Assembly (NCBI RefSeq): GCF_026914265.1 | Contig: NC_069130.1 | Span: forward strand, 45,903,929 to 45,967,928 | Source: Mya arenaria | Taxonomy: Eukaryota > Mollusca > Bivalvia > Myida > Myidae | Reading direction: 5' to 3' | DNA length: 64,000 nucleotides | Shown here: in pieces, positions 38,104 to 50,040 of the stretch | Layout: every line of letters starts with the position of its first letter | Position numbering within the stretch: position 1 is the first letter of the stretch | Program-made: the position numbers and the translations under genes | The notes under the pieces: model-generated | What the model saw: only the letters and a program-made list of their open reading frames with translations | What the model was told of the DNA's origin: nothing | The model's database searches: none

Positions 38104-39384
38104 GAGCGGTCAAATGGTTGAGGTGGCATCCCGCCTCTCACCGGTGTGGTGTTAAGTTACTGTAATGACATCGAAATTATATTAATTATTACTGAGTTTC
38201 TTTTTTATTATTTTTTTCATCTAAAAGTTTATTTATTTTAAATTCATGGAAGCGATTCGGAACCAAAAACAATATAAAACAGTTTTTTACGTACGTGTAT
38301 ACGTTATGTACATACTTGTTTTAAACTTACCAATAGCTATTGACGTCAATACATAATTATGCCATACCTTTATATACATCTTATTTAATTGTCTTTTTGG
38401 GAAATAAAACAAATCCAAACACTTATCTGATTGTGGTTTATTGGACGATTACAGAAATATATCAGAGTGGGGAATATCAATGTAGCCATATTTTGGTTTT
38501 ATTCCAAAAGATTCCTTCAACTGGGTGGAACCTCACGCTCGTCTGTAAGTCAAGGAGCAGATGTGATCATCTAGTTTGGCCGCATAAATGATAAAGAACA
38601 TTTCATGATGACAACAACGTAATAGTGATTGTCATGCATGAGTTAAATAATAACAACTGGATCTTAAAAGTAGTAAAGTAAATTTGATTTTAAAACTTAT
38701 TTTAATGACGATTTTTTTTTCAGGAAATAAACAAATGATAAATAATATGATAAAAACAAGACATTTTGGAATGTCTAAGCATACCTTTATGTTTACAATT
38801 ATTTCATTTTATGCGTACATACTTCAACTAGAAATGGGGATGCCTATTCTGTAAACAATAATGATTTCAACCATTAAATATGTTTTGATTGATTAGGAGG
38901 AGCTATGCCTGAACGAGTAATTTCTATCAAGACCACAAAGATTAATGTTTACTTCACGCACATAGGTTCAAGCAATTTGTTTACGTAGTTGTGGGTTATG
39001 TGTTGTTGCTTTATCGAATTAATGGTAGAACTGCACTGCCTTGGTTTTCCTTGAAATAAAGGGAAAGTGCGAACTTAAAAAGTGATTATTTGTATTCATA
39101 AATCATCTGTAGAGCATAAAACTCGTTGGATGTGTTACTGTTTGTCATCATATACGTATTTATACACGTAAATGATATTAATTATCTTTTAAGCGGACCT
39201 TCGTGTCACTTCAACTTAGTAAGTGACTTGTTTTATTATAAAAAAAACAGTGTGTGTTGTATACACGCATAGTATACAGTCCATCCCTTTCGTCCAAGAA
39301 TTCCGATGTAAAAATAAGATGTTCGTTAGATTAAACATTATATTTTTACAACGATTGTGAAAAAAGTTGTGCTAGCTTTATATA
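38104..39384. other. 3' region of 8-Cys gene B and spacer
   Basis: Probable 3' untranslated sequence, then AT-rich DNA with no recognised feature. Confidence 0.4.
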
Positions 39385-39590
39385 CTAAGACACTGTCATT
39401 GGCACGGTGTTGCCCGAGAGAGTAACTTTTGTTGTGGGGTACACCAGAGGAGCGCCCGGAGAAAATCCACTTGTCCGCCTTAGTGACCATAAACCAAACT
39501 CGTATGCGCCCAGGCTGGGAATCGAACCCGGGACATTTGGTGAGTAGCGAGAGTGCTAAATACTGAGCTTTCGGACAACCGACCAAGAGT
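39385..39590 (-). mobile_element. tRNA-derived SINE, minus strand
   Basis: Minus strand: tRNA-like head with AAAGCTCAGTATTTAGCA (A-box region) and GGTTCGATTCCC (B box), followed by a body with GATTTTCTCCGGGCGCTCC, the sort of conserved core shared by many animal SINEs. The head folds poorly, so it is not called a tRNA gene. Confidence 0.7.
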
Positions 39591-39929
39591 GTCGTTGTGT
39601 CATGTTATTGTTAATAATAATTTGTAATGCCTGCTCGAGTTTTTTTATTTTCATATCATTTAATATAATTGCTATAACCGATTACAAACAAGTAAAATAA
39701 ACCTATTTGCGATATTCGCTCATTATTTCTTTTAATACTCGTAAAAATTCTTTCAAATGTCACCAAACTTATATGGGATCGCCAGGTATCAAACATTCAC
39801 ATTATTATACAAAGTTTACCTGAAAAATGTCGTCTTAAAACTGTACTGATTTTCTAGTAGTTTGCGGACAAGGCTTTAATAATCGTTCCAAGAAGGGCAA
39901 TAAGTTTCATTAATTCAACAAAGAGTAAT

Positions 39930-42900
39930 CAGGGGCGTAGCTTTCTATAGGCCGTGTAGGCCGCGGCCTACACATTTCCCCAGAAAGTCGAAAAAATAAA
40001 AATGCCAAAAATGCAATTAAAATCGTAGGGGGTAGGACGGTAGGGGTAAATGGAACACCAGAAACAAAATTTGCCAAGAACAGACCGTGCTTGATTTGCC
40101 GGAATCTACACGTATGAAATGATTTATAGTCTATACACCCCAAGAAAGAGTTCGAACGACTGTAGCCCGCATATTGTAAAGTTTGGACCGGCCGCGTTTT
40201 GTAAAGTTCTGTCTTCTAAACTTTTCAAACAATGCTTGGTAGGCGCTTTTTTGAAATGTAAACAGACCAAGAGCCTGACAGAGGTCATCATAGCCGAAAA
40301 CATTCCTAAGTATTCGGATATCGGATGTCTTACCTTACCCCCTGTAGATGAAGACACCAAACAAAAATTATTAAATGGAACCTGGCCATCGTGTCTTCAG
40401 TTCAAACACGGTCAGTCTTTTTCTTTAGTCTTAATAAATTGTATTAAATTGTGTGCTAAGTACAATAACTCACAGACCAGTATATTGTTAAAGTGGATTT
40501 GTCCTGTCAGTAAGAAACTAAAATGTTAACCAATTAAGATAGATTTACTATGCAAATCAGTTATTTTTGTACACGTATTGTTTCCAAATAGTAGAGTTTA
40601 ATTGATTGGTTTAAATTAAATAATACACTTAAATTTAATGCTGTACTGAGACAAAAGCGCTGGGAATCAGTGCTCGCATCCGAACATATCGGGTTAGATT
40701 CCCCGTTCGGCTGATTTTTTTTTTAAACTTATTATTTGTCTTGTAACAATTTTAATTTTAAATACAATTATTTATTATTGTAGTTTTCTTTTCCAGAGCA
40801 TTTGAAACAAGTAGTAAGCTGCGAAAACTCAGCGGAAAATGGTTAATGGAAACACCATGGTTGAGGTACTCCATGACAAAGGATGCTGTCTTTTGTGTGA
40901 ACTGCTGTTTGTTCGGAGGCATAGACGGATGAGAGAAAGCCTTTACGGCCGTCACATGGGATTGGAAGAATATTTCCATGCTAATTAAACGTCATGCAGT
41001 TGAAAAATCCCATCTTAATGCGTCTGTTCGTGGCGAAGGCTATATGCATATCTTGTCCGGAAAATGTGAATCGATAAACAAAACCGTATCAAAATAATCG
41101 GTAAACAAAAATCGACATATTGTCCAGAATTATTGAAGTAATTGTGCTTTGTGCAAAGCAAAAATATAACATTACGCGGACACACCGAAAATAACGACAA
41201 TTTCATGGTCATACTGAGGACCTTTGCACAAAATGATCAAATCCTAGCAAATCATCTAGACAACGCACACTTTAACAGTAAATACACTTCAACAGAAATC
41301 CAAAATGAATTAATTGGCATTTCCACAAGTCAGGTAAAGAAACAACTTTTGGAAGACTGTCGGTCGTGCCCCTATTATGCCATCATGGTTGATAAAGCAA
41401 CAGACAAATCGACAAAAGAACAATTGTCTTTTTCGTGCGTTTCGTCGATGGGAGTTGCGTAATCCGAGAAGAATTTCTTGGATTCATCGAGTGTGAATCG
41501 ATCAAGGGAGTCGCACTTTGCGCAAACATTGTGGAGTTCTTGCAAGAAGCAAATCTCGATCTACTTAAGATTAGAGCTCAGTGCTTTGACGGTTCGTCAA
41601 ATATGTCTGGGCAATTTCGGGGACTTCAAGCTCTTATCCGTGAACGCTAACCACATGCAAATTACGTGCATTGCAAATCGCATTGTTTGAACCTGTTTTT
41701 CGCCCATAGTTCAAACATTCCTTGTGTCAGAACCGTCATGTCGACTGTTCAGGACATAAGCTTCCTGTTGGATAATTCTGCTAAACGGTTGTTCGCATTC
41801 CAGGACGAGCTGTCACACGATGTTGCTACCCAAGAGGAAACGAACCAGCGCACTAAGCTCCGTACTCTGTGTGAAACACGTTGGTCCAGTCGGGCAGACC
41901 CTCTTGAAACATTCAAGAATGCGTTCCCTGTAGTGGTTCACGCATTTGAGACATTACAGGCAGATGGCGATGAAAAGGCAGGGCAATATCTGGCCACCAT
42001 ATTGCGTTTCGAATTTACAATTGCGCTCCTTGTGGTGGAACACACACCGTTCCCCTGACATATCTACAAAAACAGGACAACGACTTGTTGCATGCTGTGA
42101 GTGAAACACGCGTAGTTATTAAGCTGTGCAACGATGAAAGGGCTGATAAGTATGTTTGGGATGCGCTATACGACAACGTCGTAGACGTAAGCGCTGATTT
42201 TGACATTCAACCATCAATGCCGAGAAGTGCTGGTCGACAGCTGAACAGAGCTAACCCTGATGTCCAAACGGTGTCCGATTACTACAGGGTCACTTTGTAT
42301 AATGTATTCCTGCACCATTTAGTTCAGGAAATTGAAACTTGTATTCTGTGTAATGAAGATCGGCACTGTGTGCAACACTTATTGCCTTTCAAACTGGCTG
42401 ACCTGCGGGATAATGCCGCCGACAATATATGCCGCCGTTGCCCCCGACCTTCCGCAAACATACGAGACATTCAAGTCAGAATTGCTAGATGGAGTATGAC
42501 AGACATTAAGGATTCAATACTCCAAGACACCCTTCAGCAGACGTGCAAGGACTTGTATCCGTGGAATTGTACCATCATCGAGGTCCTTTTGACCATGCTA
42601 CCGACGTCGGTTACATGTGAAAGGTCATTTAGTGGTATGAAACGCATAAAAATCTAATTGCGAACAAAAATGACGTCTGACAGGCTGTCGTCGTTAGCCC
42701 TGATCCATGTACACAAGAACATGAACATTGATGTTGACCAAGTGATCAACGTGTTTGCCTCAGAGAAATGCAGAAAACTATACTTTTTTTCTAAATTGAC
42801 GTTGGATTATTGTTACTTTGACATTGACTTGAAACGCATTTAGATGTTGAAAGTTGATATCGCTAGTTTTTCCTCTTGTCTTTTTCAATAATTACTAAAT

Positions 42901-43297
42901 ATTTTATGAATTAAAAAAAAAACATTTATAAGTTATACAAAATACTCGACGGTTAAAACATATTGTTTAGCATAACGGCATAGCATATATTTAAGTCATC
43001 AATATAATTATGTGTATGCAGAAAACAAACCTCAAGTGGAAAATAGCCAGCAATTAGTGAATTAATTAACAATATAATATCAACGTTTAGTTGCTGGCAA
43101 ATTTATTATAGTCACGAGACATAAATCTAAGTAATATTTTATGATATATATGGTCTATGCAACGATATTTATTGTACCAAATATACGTTAAAATGAACCT
43201 CTAACATTCTAGGGTCAAATAAAATTGGGGGGGGGGCATGCGTCCAGCCCCCCTCGAATTCGGCCTACACTTTGATTCCATCCAAGCTACGCCCCTG
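39930..43297 (+). mobile_element. hAT DNA transposon, 3.37 kb, 5-bp target duplication
   Basis: Ends are CAGGGGCGTAGCTT and its exact inverse AAGCTACGCCCCTG, flanked by GTAAT at 39925-39929 and 43298-43302. An inner GTGTAGGCCG/CGGCCTACAC pair is also mirrored. Inside, plus-strand frames give a TTF-type zinc finger (about 40790-41000, FCVNCCLFGG), a transposase core (about 41140-42050, with MVDKATDKS and CFDGSSNMSG, then ETRWSSR) and a C-terminal hAT dimerisation region (about 42490-42720, VTCERSFSGMKRIK then MTSDRLSSLALIH). The coding part is decayed: in-frame stops near 40930 and 41095, frame shifts near 41460 and 41650, stops near 42057 and 42655. It may resemble the ZMYM / THAP-P52 type of hAT. 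No longer autonomous. Confidence 0.9.
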
Positions 43298-43639
43298 GTA
43301 ATGCAACTGTATTGGCTAATACCCTTAAGGACAGCGATGGAATGCTCAAACGTGCTCAAATGATTAACTTCAGGGCTCATGAAATACTGAAAACAACAAC
43401 GACTATAGTGTATGCATTAATTCAAATAAAAACCATCACATCGTATGTCAGTGAAATAAAAAGGCAACAAGAATACAAACTACACAATAGGCGCAAAAAC
43501 AAAGATGTACTACGATAAAAAAATTCCCTTATAAAGGGAAGGAATATGCAAAGAATTTCTTGAGAACATTGCCTTTTATGCATTTCGTTTACGTCCAATA
43601 TGACAATGATGACCCATGTAACTGATGTAACTTTTAATT

Positions 43640-45408
43640 GTTGTTGGTTTGGTAGGTCTTGTAGTTGGTCGTGCAGTAGTAGGTCTTGTAGTTGGTCGTG
43701 CAGTAGTAGGTCTTGTAGTTGGTCGTGCAGTAGTAGGTCTTGTAGTTGGTCGTGCAGTAGTAGGTCTTGTAGTTGGTCGTGCAGTAGTAGGTCTTGTAGT
43801 TGGTCGTGCAGTAGTAGGTCTTGTAGTTGGTCGTGCAGTAGTAGGTCTTGTAGTTGGTCTAGTAGGTCTAGTAGTTGGTCGTGCAGTAGTAGGTCTTGTA
43901 GTTGGTCGTGCAGTAGTAGGTCTTGTAGTTGGTCGTGCAGTAGTAGGTCTTGTAGTTGGTCGTGCAGTAGTAGGTCTTGTAGTTGGTCGTGCAGTAGTAG
44001 GTCTAGTAGTTGGTCTAGTAGGTCTAGTAGTTGGTCGTGCAGTAGTAGGTCTTGTAGTTGGTCTAGTAGGTCTTGTAGTTGGTCGTGCAGTAATAGGTCT
44101 TGTATTTGGTCGTGCAGTAGTAGGTCTTGTAGTTGGTCGTGCAGTAGTAGGTCTTGTAGTTGGTCGTGCAGTAGTAGGTCTAGTAGTTGGTCTAGTAGGT
44201 CTAGTAGTTGGTCGTGCAGTAGTAGGTCTTGTAGTTGGTCTAGTAGGTCTTGTAGTTGGTCGTGCAGTAATAGGTCTTGTATTTGGTCGTGCAGTAGTAG
44301 GTCTTGTAGTTGGTCGTGCAGTAGTAGGTCTTGTAGTTGGTCGTGCAGTAGTAGGTCTTGTAGTTGGTCGTGCAGTAGTAGGTCTTGTAGTTGGTCGTGC
44401 AGTAGTAGGTCTTGTAGTTGGTCTAGTAGGTCTAGTAGTTGGTCGTGCAGTAGTAGGTCTTGTAGTTGGTCTAGTAGGTCTAGTAGTTGGTCGTGCAGTA
44501 GTAGGTCTAGTAGTTGGTCGTGCAGCAGTAGGTCTTGTAGTTGGTCGTGCAGTAGTAGGTCTTGTAGTTGGTCTAGTAGGTCTTGTAGTTGGTCGTGCAG
44601 AAGTAGGTCTTGTAGTTGGTCTAGTAGGTCTTGTAGTTGGTCGTGCAGTAGTAGGTCTTGTAGTTGGTCGTGCAGTAGTAGGTCTAGTAGTTGGTTGTGC
44701 AGTAGTAGGTCTTGTAGTTGGTCTAGTAGGTCTAGTAGTTGGTCGTGCAGTAGTAGGTCTTGTAGTTGGTCGTGCAGTAGTAGGTCTTGTAGTTGGTCGT
44801 GCAGTAGTAGGTCTTGTATTTGGTCTAGTAGGTCTAGTAGTTGGTCGTGCAGTAGTAGGTCTTGTAGTTGGTCTAGTAGGTCTTGTAGTTGGTCGTGCAG
44901 TAATAGGTCTTGTATTTGGTCGTGCAGTAGTAGGTCTTGTAGTTGGTCGGGCAGTAGTAGGACTTGTAGTTGGTCGTGCAGTAGTAGGTCTTGTAGTTGG
45001 TCGTGCAGTAGTAGGTCTTGTAGTTGGTCGTGAAGTAGTAGGTCTTGTAGTTGGTCGTGCAGTAGTAGGTCTTGTAGTTGGTCGTGCAGTAGTAGGTCTT
45101 GTAGTTGGTCGTGCAGTAGTAGGTCTTGTAGTTGGTCTAGTAGGTCTAGTTGTTGGTCGTGCAGTAGTAGGTCTTGTAGTTGGTCTAGTAGGTCTAGTAG
45201 TTGGTCGTGCAGTAGTAGGTCTTGTAGTTGGTCGTGCAGTAGTAGGTCTTGTAGTTGGTCGTGTAGGTCTTGTAGTTGGTCGTGCAGTAGTAGGTCTTGT
45301 AGTTGGTCGTGCAGTAGTAGGTCTTGTAGTTGGTCGTGTAGGTCTTGTAGTTGGTCGTGCAGTAGTAGGTCTTGTAGTTGGTCTAGTAGGTCTAGTAGTT
45401 GGTCGTGC

Positions 45409-45468
<60 letters not shown>

Positions 45469-45470
45469 TG
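43640..45470. repeat. 27-bp coding minisatellite (TTARPTTRP)
   Basis: About 60-70 units of mostly 27 bp, mixed with shorter units that drop the Ala codon and yield TRPTTRP. A (TAG)n-like run at 45409-45470 codes a pure Thr tract. All codon frames stay open on both strands; the minus frame is chosen because it joins in phase to the LU exon. Confidence 0.92.
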
Positions 45471-46146
45471 TTGTCGTTGTTGACGATGATGATGATGATG
45501 AGGAGGAGGAGGAGGAGAATGAAGATGGCGCTGATTTTGTTGCTATTTCTGAAAAAAAAGTTAGAATGAATTGTAACAAATTCAATAAGTGTGCAGGTAT
45601 TGAGCTAGTTTTGTCGCCAATAGCAATCTGTGCGTTCTGTGAACGTAGATAAACTAAAATACACGATGTTCAACATGGTAATTTTCATTGTAAACTGACA
45701 AGATACTAGTCTCCGAAATGTGCCGCAGCCTAAAAGAAATTCAAGGATGTTTTTCAAAGTTGAATGGAACACAATGTTACCTTTATTGCATCTGTTCGTG
45801 TTACAACATGACATTTTCAACGTGCTTGTGCTGCGTCCGAAGACTTCCGGGTCGTAGGTTTTTGGCACACATAACTGAAGAAGGAACACGTTTATTTTAA
45901 AAGTGACAAACCCGATGGAAAAATACATTCGGGGCTTCCCGGCCATTTTAAAGGGACTGTACTCCATATGATGAAATAACAGGTGAAAAAAGGAAAATTT
46001 TCGAAAACTGACATAAACTTGGTATCGATGTGTACAATGCATTGAAACTTACTGACTGAAGTACCATAAAGTTTACAATTATTTGATTTTTTTGCAGTTT
46101 TTTTCGTATTTTCCCATTAAAAATACTAGGTATGTCTACCTAGAAG

Positions 46147-46422
46147 AATTCATTCCTTATGCGTGATTGGCTAGTCGATGTTATCACGTATTTCACGTAG
46201 TTTCCATTTGATATCATAATTGTAAAAAGGAAGTACCAAAATGTAAAAACAAATGGTGTCGGAGACCGGGTTCGAACCCGTGTCGCTAAAATTGCAGTCC
46301 AGCGTCGAATACAATAGGCTACGACGGATTACTGTAAGCGGTCGACACAATTAAGCTATACAATTAACTCGGTAATATCCTGTGATAACACCGACTAGCC
46401 AATCACGCATAAGGAATGAATT
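46147..46422. mobile_element. foldback MITE enclosing a tRNA-like head
   Basis: Ends are AATTCATTCCTTATGCGTGA and its inverse, with pairing continued over about 40 bp (through GGCTAGTCG and TGTTATCAC). The middle (about 46255-46330) read on the minus strand has a tRNA-like A-box region and a B-box GGTTCGAACCC. It lies in the intron between the two LU exons. Confidence 0.8.
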
Positions 46423-46428
46423 TTACTG

Positions 46429-46680
46429 AGCAAGAACCACTTCTTAATTAACATACATGTAATTAAATGTAAAACGTTGTTGGTTTGACTTCGACTGTAA
46501 ATTGTCCTTAATGCGAGAGCAACATATCTTTCATCTTGCTTGTAGTTGATCAAAATAAAAGAGCAACAAAACTTTCTTCTTACTGTGACACCAGGGTAAT
46601 AAACTGTCAATTAAAGGCAGTCTTTAAACTAGGCCGTTGAGCAAGAACCACTTCTTAATGAATGTACATGTAACTAAATG
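46429..46680. repeat. ~210-bp direct duplication edge
   Basis: GAGCAAGAACCACTTCTTAAT followed by an ACATGTAA..TAAATGTA stretch occurs at 46429 and again about 210 bp later near 46639. It may mark a local duplication or a transposon scar in the LU intron. Confidence 0.6.
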
Positions 46681-47199
46681 TATGGATTAACAAACCTGGT
46701 CCATTTGACACACTTCCGTCTGAATGCACTGTGACATATTGTCAACAAGGATGTGACAGGAGTGGCACGTCAGAGCTGTTTGAATATAAACGTTAATCAC
46801 AATGCTAGAAAACACCATCACGTTCTGTATTTGAATGTCACGTGATTCAATTCGAAATGCAAGTTAGGATAATGGTAAAATTAGTATATTTTGGGAATGA
46901 AAATCTGTTCTCGTGTCTTCAGTTGTGCCTTGCTGAGATCAAAAACCGTGAAAGTGGCATTATAAATAATATGAAGACTAAGAATTAATTAACAAATAGT
47001 ATTGGAACAATATCAGCGCATGCCCTAAACTTACTACGGAATTGCTTAATTACAAAAGGATAAGTACCGCCTGCTATAGTATCGAAGACTGAATGCTAAT
47101 AGTTCAACTATCAGGAAGCGAAATGTATCTTCCTTGTTTTTGTCTATGTATGATAGGAGCGGTTGCAATTCGTGTAATTGTACGTTAAGATACATGAAA

Positions 47200-47420
47200 T
47201 TGTATGTGTAGGTTCGTGAACTTGTACGTGTAGACACACACTTGTACTTGTTGGTAAGTGAACTTATACGTGTAGACACACACTTGTACGTGTTGGTACG
47301 TGAACTTGTACGTGGAGGTACGTGAACTTGTACATGTAGGTACCTTAACTACTATATGTATATAGGTGACTTGTACGTGTAGGAAAGTGAACTTGTGAGT
47401 GTAGATGTGTAGGCTTGTGA
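47200..47420. repeat. 22-bp intronic minisatellite, left arm
   Basis: About ten diverged copies of GTACGTGTAGGTACGTGAACTT-like sequence between the second ShKT exon and the first LU exon. The same repeat, expanded, is at 63050-63660. Confidence 0.85.
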
Positions 47421-49365
47421 ACTTGTACGTGATGATACATGAACGGGTGAAAAATTGTGATTGAATTTAAATGTAGTTTGCGACATTTATCCTCAAACTT
47501 GGAACTTGTAGACTTGCTCTTATCGCATGAAACAGTTTCCTTGTGCAGTAGTTTAAATGATTTATATTCAATGCACACAATTACGTGACGTATTGCGCAA
47601 AAAGTCCATACGTATCTGCACAATAGTAATAAGTGTTTCGCGACCAGTTTATTGTCACGAGACAAACTTACCGCATTTTCCACAGAAGCTTTTACAAACG
47701 ATCTCGGCAATACTCGGCTCATCACATATGTTGGGATTCCCGGCATGCATCAGCTCACACGCCTGAGTATCGATATCAGCACAGGTTGGGACAACTGTGG
47801 TAGTGGGAGGAGACTCAGTTAAAGATAACGTTACTTAATTGTCCCTTTGAAGTCGATGGATTAATTCAAATCTCTATTTTCGTTTATTATGAACCTTATA
47901 TATCTATATAGTGGCTTCTCCATGCGTATGAATAAATGTATGACATTGAAATCATAAGTAATTGGATGTATATGCATCCATTTCCATTTTTTCCAACTAA
48001 TACTCCTGCAGTCCATCATATTAAATTTGAATAAGTTGACCACATTAACCAGTCTGCACATTATATCTTTGTGACTGGTTCAGAGTAATTTTTGGAGAAA
48101 TATTGACTAATCAATAAAAGGTTTTACTTAACAAAATATAATAATGTTTATCTTGTGCAGATCATATTATTTTCATTTAAACCTGCATTCTCATAGGTTT
48201 ACCGATTTCACAACTTTTCATTTTTTTGCTCAGAATCAGCTGATTTTGGCATGAATGTTTTCAGATAAATTATATAGCTACGATAGCACACAATAGAACT
48301 GATCTCATTTGATTGGAAAACTATCTATTTTTTTCTTTTTTTCTCTCATAGCGTTAGTGGATTTTTTAGCAATTAAACATCAATTTTCCAGTGTAAATAT
48401 TCAAAACTGTTACATTGACGCAAAATTTTGCTCATTCAAGGAAACCAAACGTGGGCTAAACGGCTCGAGTGCAGCTTTAAATCCTGATAGAAATTTAGGT
48501 CAACCGTCATTATTAATCGTAACAACTCCGGCCATCTCCGGCAAGCTTCGAAATAGAACATTATATTGGATGATGGCCGAGGTGTTCTGATAGCGTCCCT
48601 ATGTTTCGGGTAAGGAGACCCAATAATCGTCCACACCCCTCACACCCCCTGCACCCATTCCAATCAATAACGTTCCGATAATATTCATAGCTTACGGCAT
48701 TTCTGGCAGAATCTGGGGCATGTGGTGTCACCAAGGGGCGTGTTACACATATCCGGCTGGCTGTCGTGTCAAGCCTGCGTGTCGAGATCAGCGCAAATCT
48801 ACTGCGCGAAAGCTCCCGCCGACAGGAAGATGACAGAGAGGAAGGTTAGTGTGGACATCATTATTTACACTGAAATTATAAATATTTTAAAACGGAAAAG
48901 AGTAAATTATAATGTATGATTACATTCCTACTATAAAAATAGCGTACCATGACAAAAGCGGACATCACGGTTGAAAGTAAAAAAAAGCTGTTTTAGTCAG
49001 AGGCGGCAGTTGCCTTGACATGGCCCACCTTCACCTGAGTTAATCAATAACAGTTGACTGCTGATCTACTCAAATAAATGCATTGGGAAACTCTAGAGAG
49101 GCACTGCCTATTCATTAGACAAAGTTAAATGTTGACCACTTCTGCTCATTTAGACGTATTCTGATTAGTGTACGCGAATGAGAATGCAATAAATGAAAGA
49201 TAAGAAGGGACGACATTTAACAGTCGCCATACAGCACTACCTGCAGGCTGTAGATCCTGCAAAGAGTATTACTCGTCACAAACAGTTTACGATAAAATTC
49301 GGCATTTGATTTAGAGTAAGTTTTATTTTACGAAAATAAAATAAAAGAAACATACAAAACAATAC

Positions 49366-49477
49366 CTGTAAATTTGCTGATATCAAAGTAATCTTTCACT
49401 CAAGATATTACCTTGGTAATGATGAAGGTGTTCATTGAGGTCGTCTTTTACACTAATTTCTATCATTGGGTTATATA
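49366..49477 (-). promoter_or_regulatory. TATA promoter and untranslated exon, left copy
   Basis: TTATATAA at 49470-49477 (minus strand, in the context GCACTTATATAACCC), then an untranslated exon ending at 49366 with donor GTATTG. The same box and donor are conserved in the right arm. Confidence 0.65.
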
Positions 49478-49956
49478 AGTGCTGGCGTTCTGCGAGTAGT
49501 ACCATGGTCATTGTTATCATTCTGTGACAAAGCCAATGTCTCTTCGGCTGCTTATTTGATGAAAGTGTGATACCAATTTGACCCAGTGTTGACCATCTAT
49601 GGTTTTGTAAGGGTCACTTCTTACTTCACGAAGTTTAAATTTTATCTTTCCCCCAAAGTTCATCATCGATGCCCTGCTAGACGTTAATGGCAATGCAGAT
49701 TTGCAGTTCTAAATCTTGAAAACGTTTGTAAACATGTGCACAGGACGGCCAGAGTCATGAACTATTTCAAATCGAGTTCAAGCACCTGTGTCAAAACGTG
49801 ACGAATGAAAAAGATGATTTTTTTTTATTTAATAAAGGTGAGTGTCTGAGTATGAGTCTAGGGGTCATAATTATGTTCGTCTCAACTCCAAGTCTAGACT
49901 CAGACTCAATAAGTGTTTTAAGGAGTAAACGCCTTTTTTCATTTCTGTCACAACAA

Positions 49957-50003
<47 letters not shown>

Positions 50004-50020
50004 TAATTATAATAATAAAA
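49957..50020. repeat. (AAT)n microsatellite
   Basis: About 15 uninterrupted AAT steps followed by impure ones. Confidence 0.95.
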
Positions 50021-50040
50021 ATAAAATAATAGAACAACAA

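Larger units (their letters stand above)
43576..48869 (-). pseudogene. ShKT-ShKT-LU-mucin gene, left copy (first coding exon broken)
   Basis: Minus-strand gene, a host-gene fossil at least in its first exon. Exons: 48869-48696 (signal peptide and first ShKT domain; broken, about two breaks), 47794-47672 (second ShKT domain, open, six Cys), 46775-46696 and 45874-45781 (the two halves of a Ly6/LU three-finger domain), and 45548-43576 (Ser then Thr run, then about 600 residues of TTARPTTRP-type repeats, TAA stop). All junctions are GT-AG and the phases of the open exons (1,0,1) agree. The LU part starts LTCHSC and ends CCNTNRCN, the family's hallmark, with eight Cys. ShKT domains are six-Cys modules found in toxins and in many secreted host proteins; nothing here shows venom use. 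The repeat exon would give a heavily O-glycosylated, Arg-spaced mucin-like tail. The later exons look maintained, so use from another start cannot be excluded. The right-arm homologue is at 61796-64000. Confidence 0.75.
46690..49640 (-). repeat. left arm of a large inverted duplication
   Basis: Read on the minus strand this segment aligns with 60345-64000 on the plus strand. Matching parts: upstream DNA, TATA box, untranslated exon, signal/ShKT exon, MITE fragments in the intron, second ShKT exon, an intronic minisatellite and the DNA just before the LU exon. Coding exon 2 differs at only a few of 123 bases; introns differ by many substitutions and by insertions in the right arm. Confidence 0.9.

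Noticed and set aside
43649-45652. 667-codon plus-strand frame of GLVVGRAV-type repeats
   Set aside because: Shadow of the minus-strand TTARPTTRP exon. Only the minus frame joins in phase to the LU exon through good splice sites.
6040-46330. Functional tRNA genes at 6040, 6718, 39500 and 46255
   Set aside because: A- and B-box-like motifs are present but acceptor stems and anticodon arms do not pair well by eye. Better read as SINE heads.
46400-46600. Extra LU exon between the two LU halves (VYYPGVT-like frame, minus strand)
   Set aside because: Its plausible acceptor and donor give a length that does not keep phase, and the stretch overlaps a local direct duplication. The eight Cys already present make a closed set.
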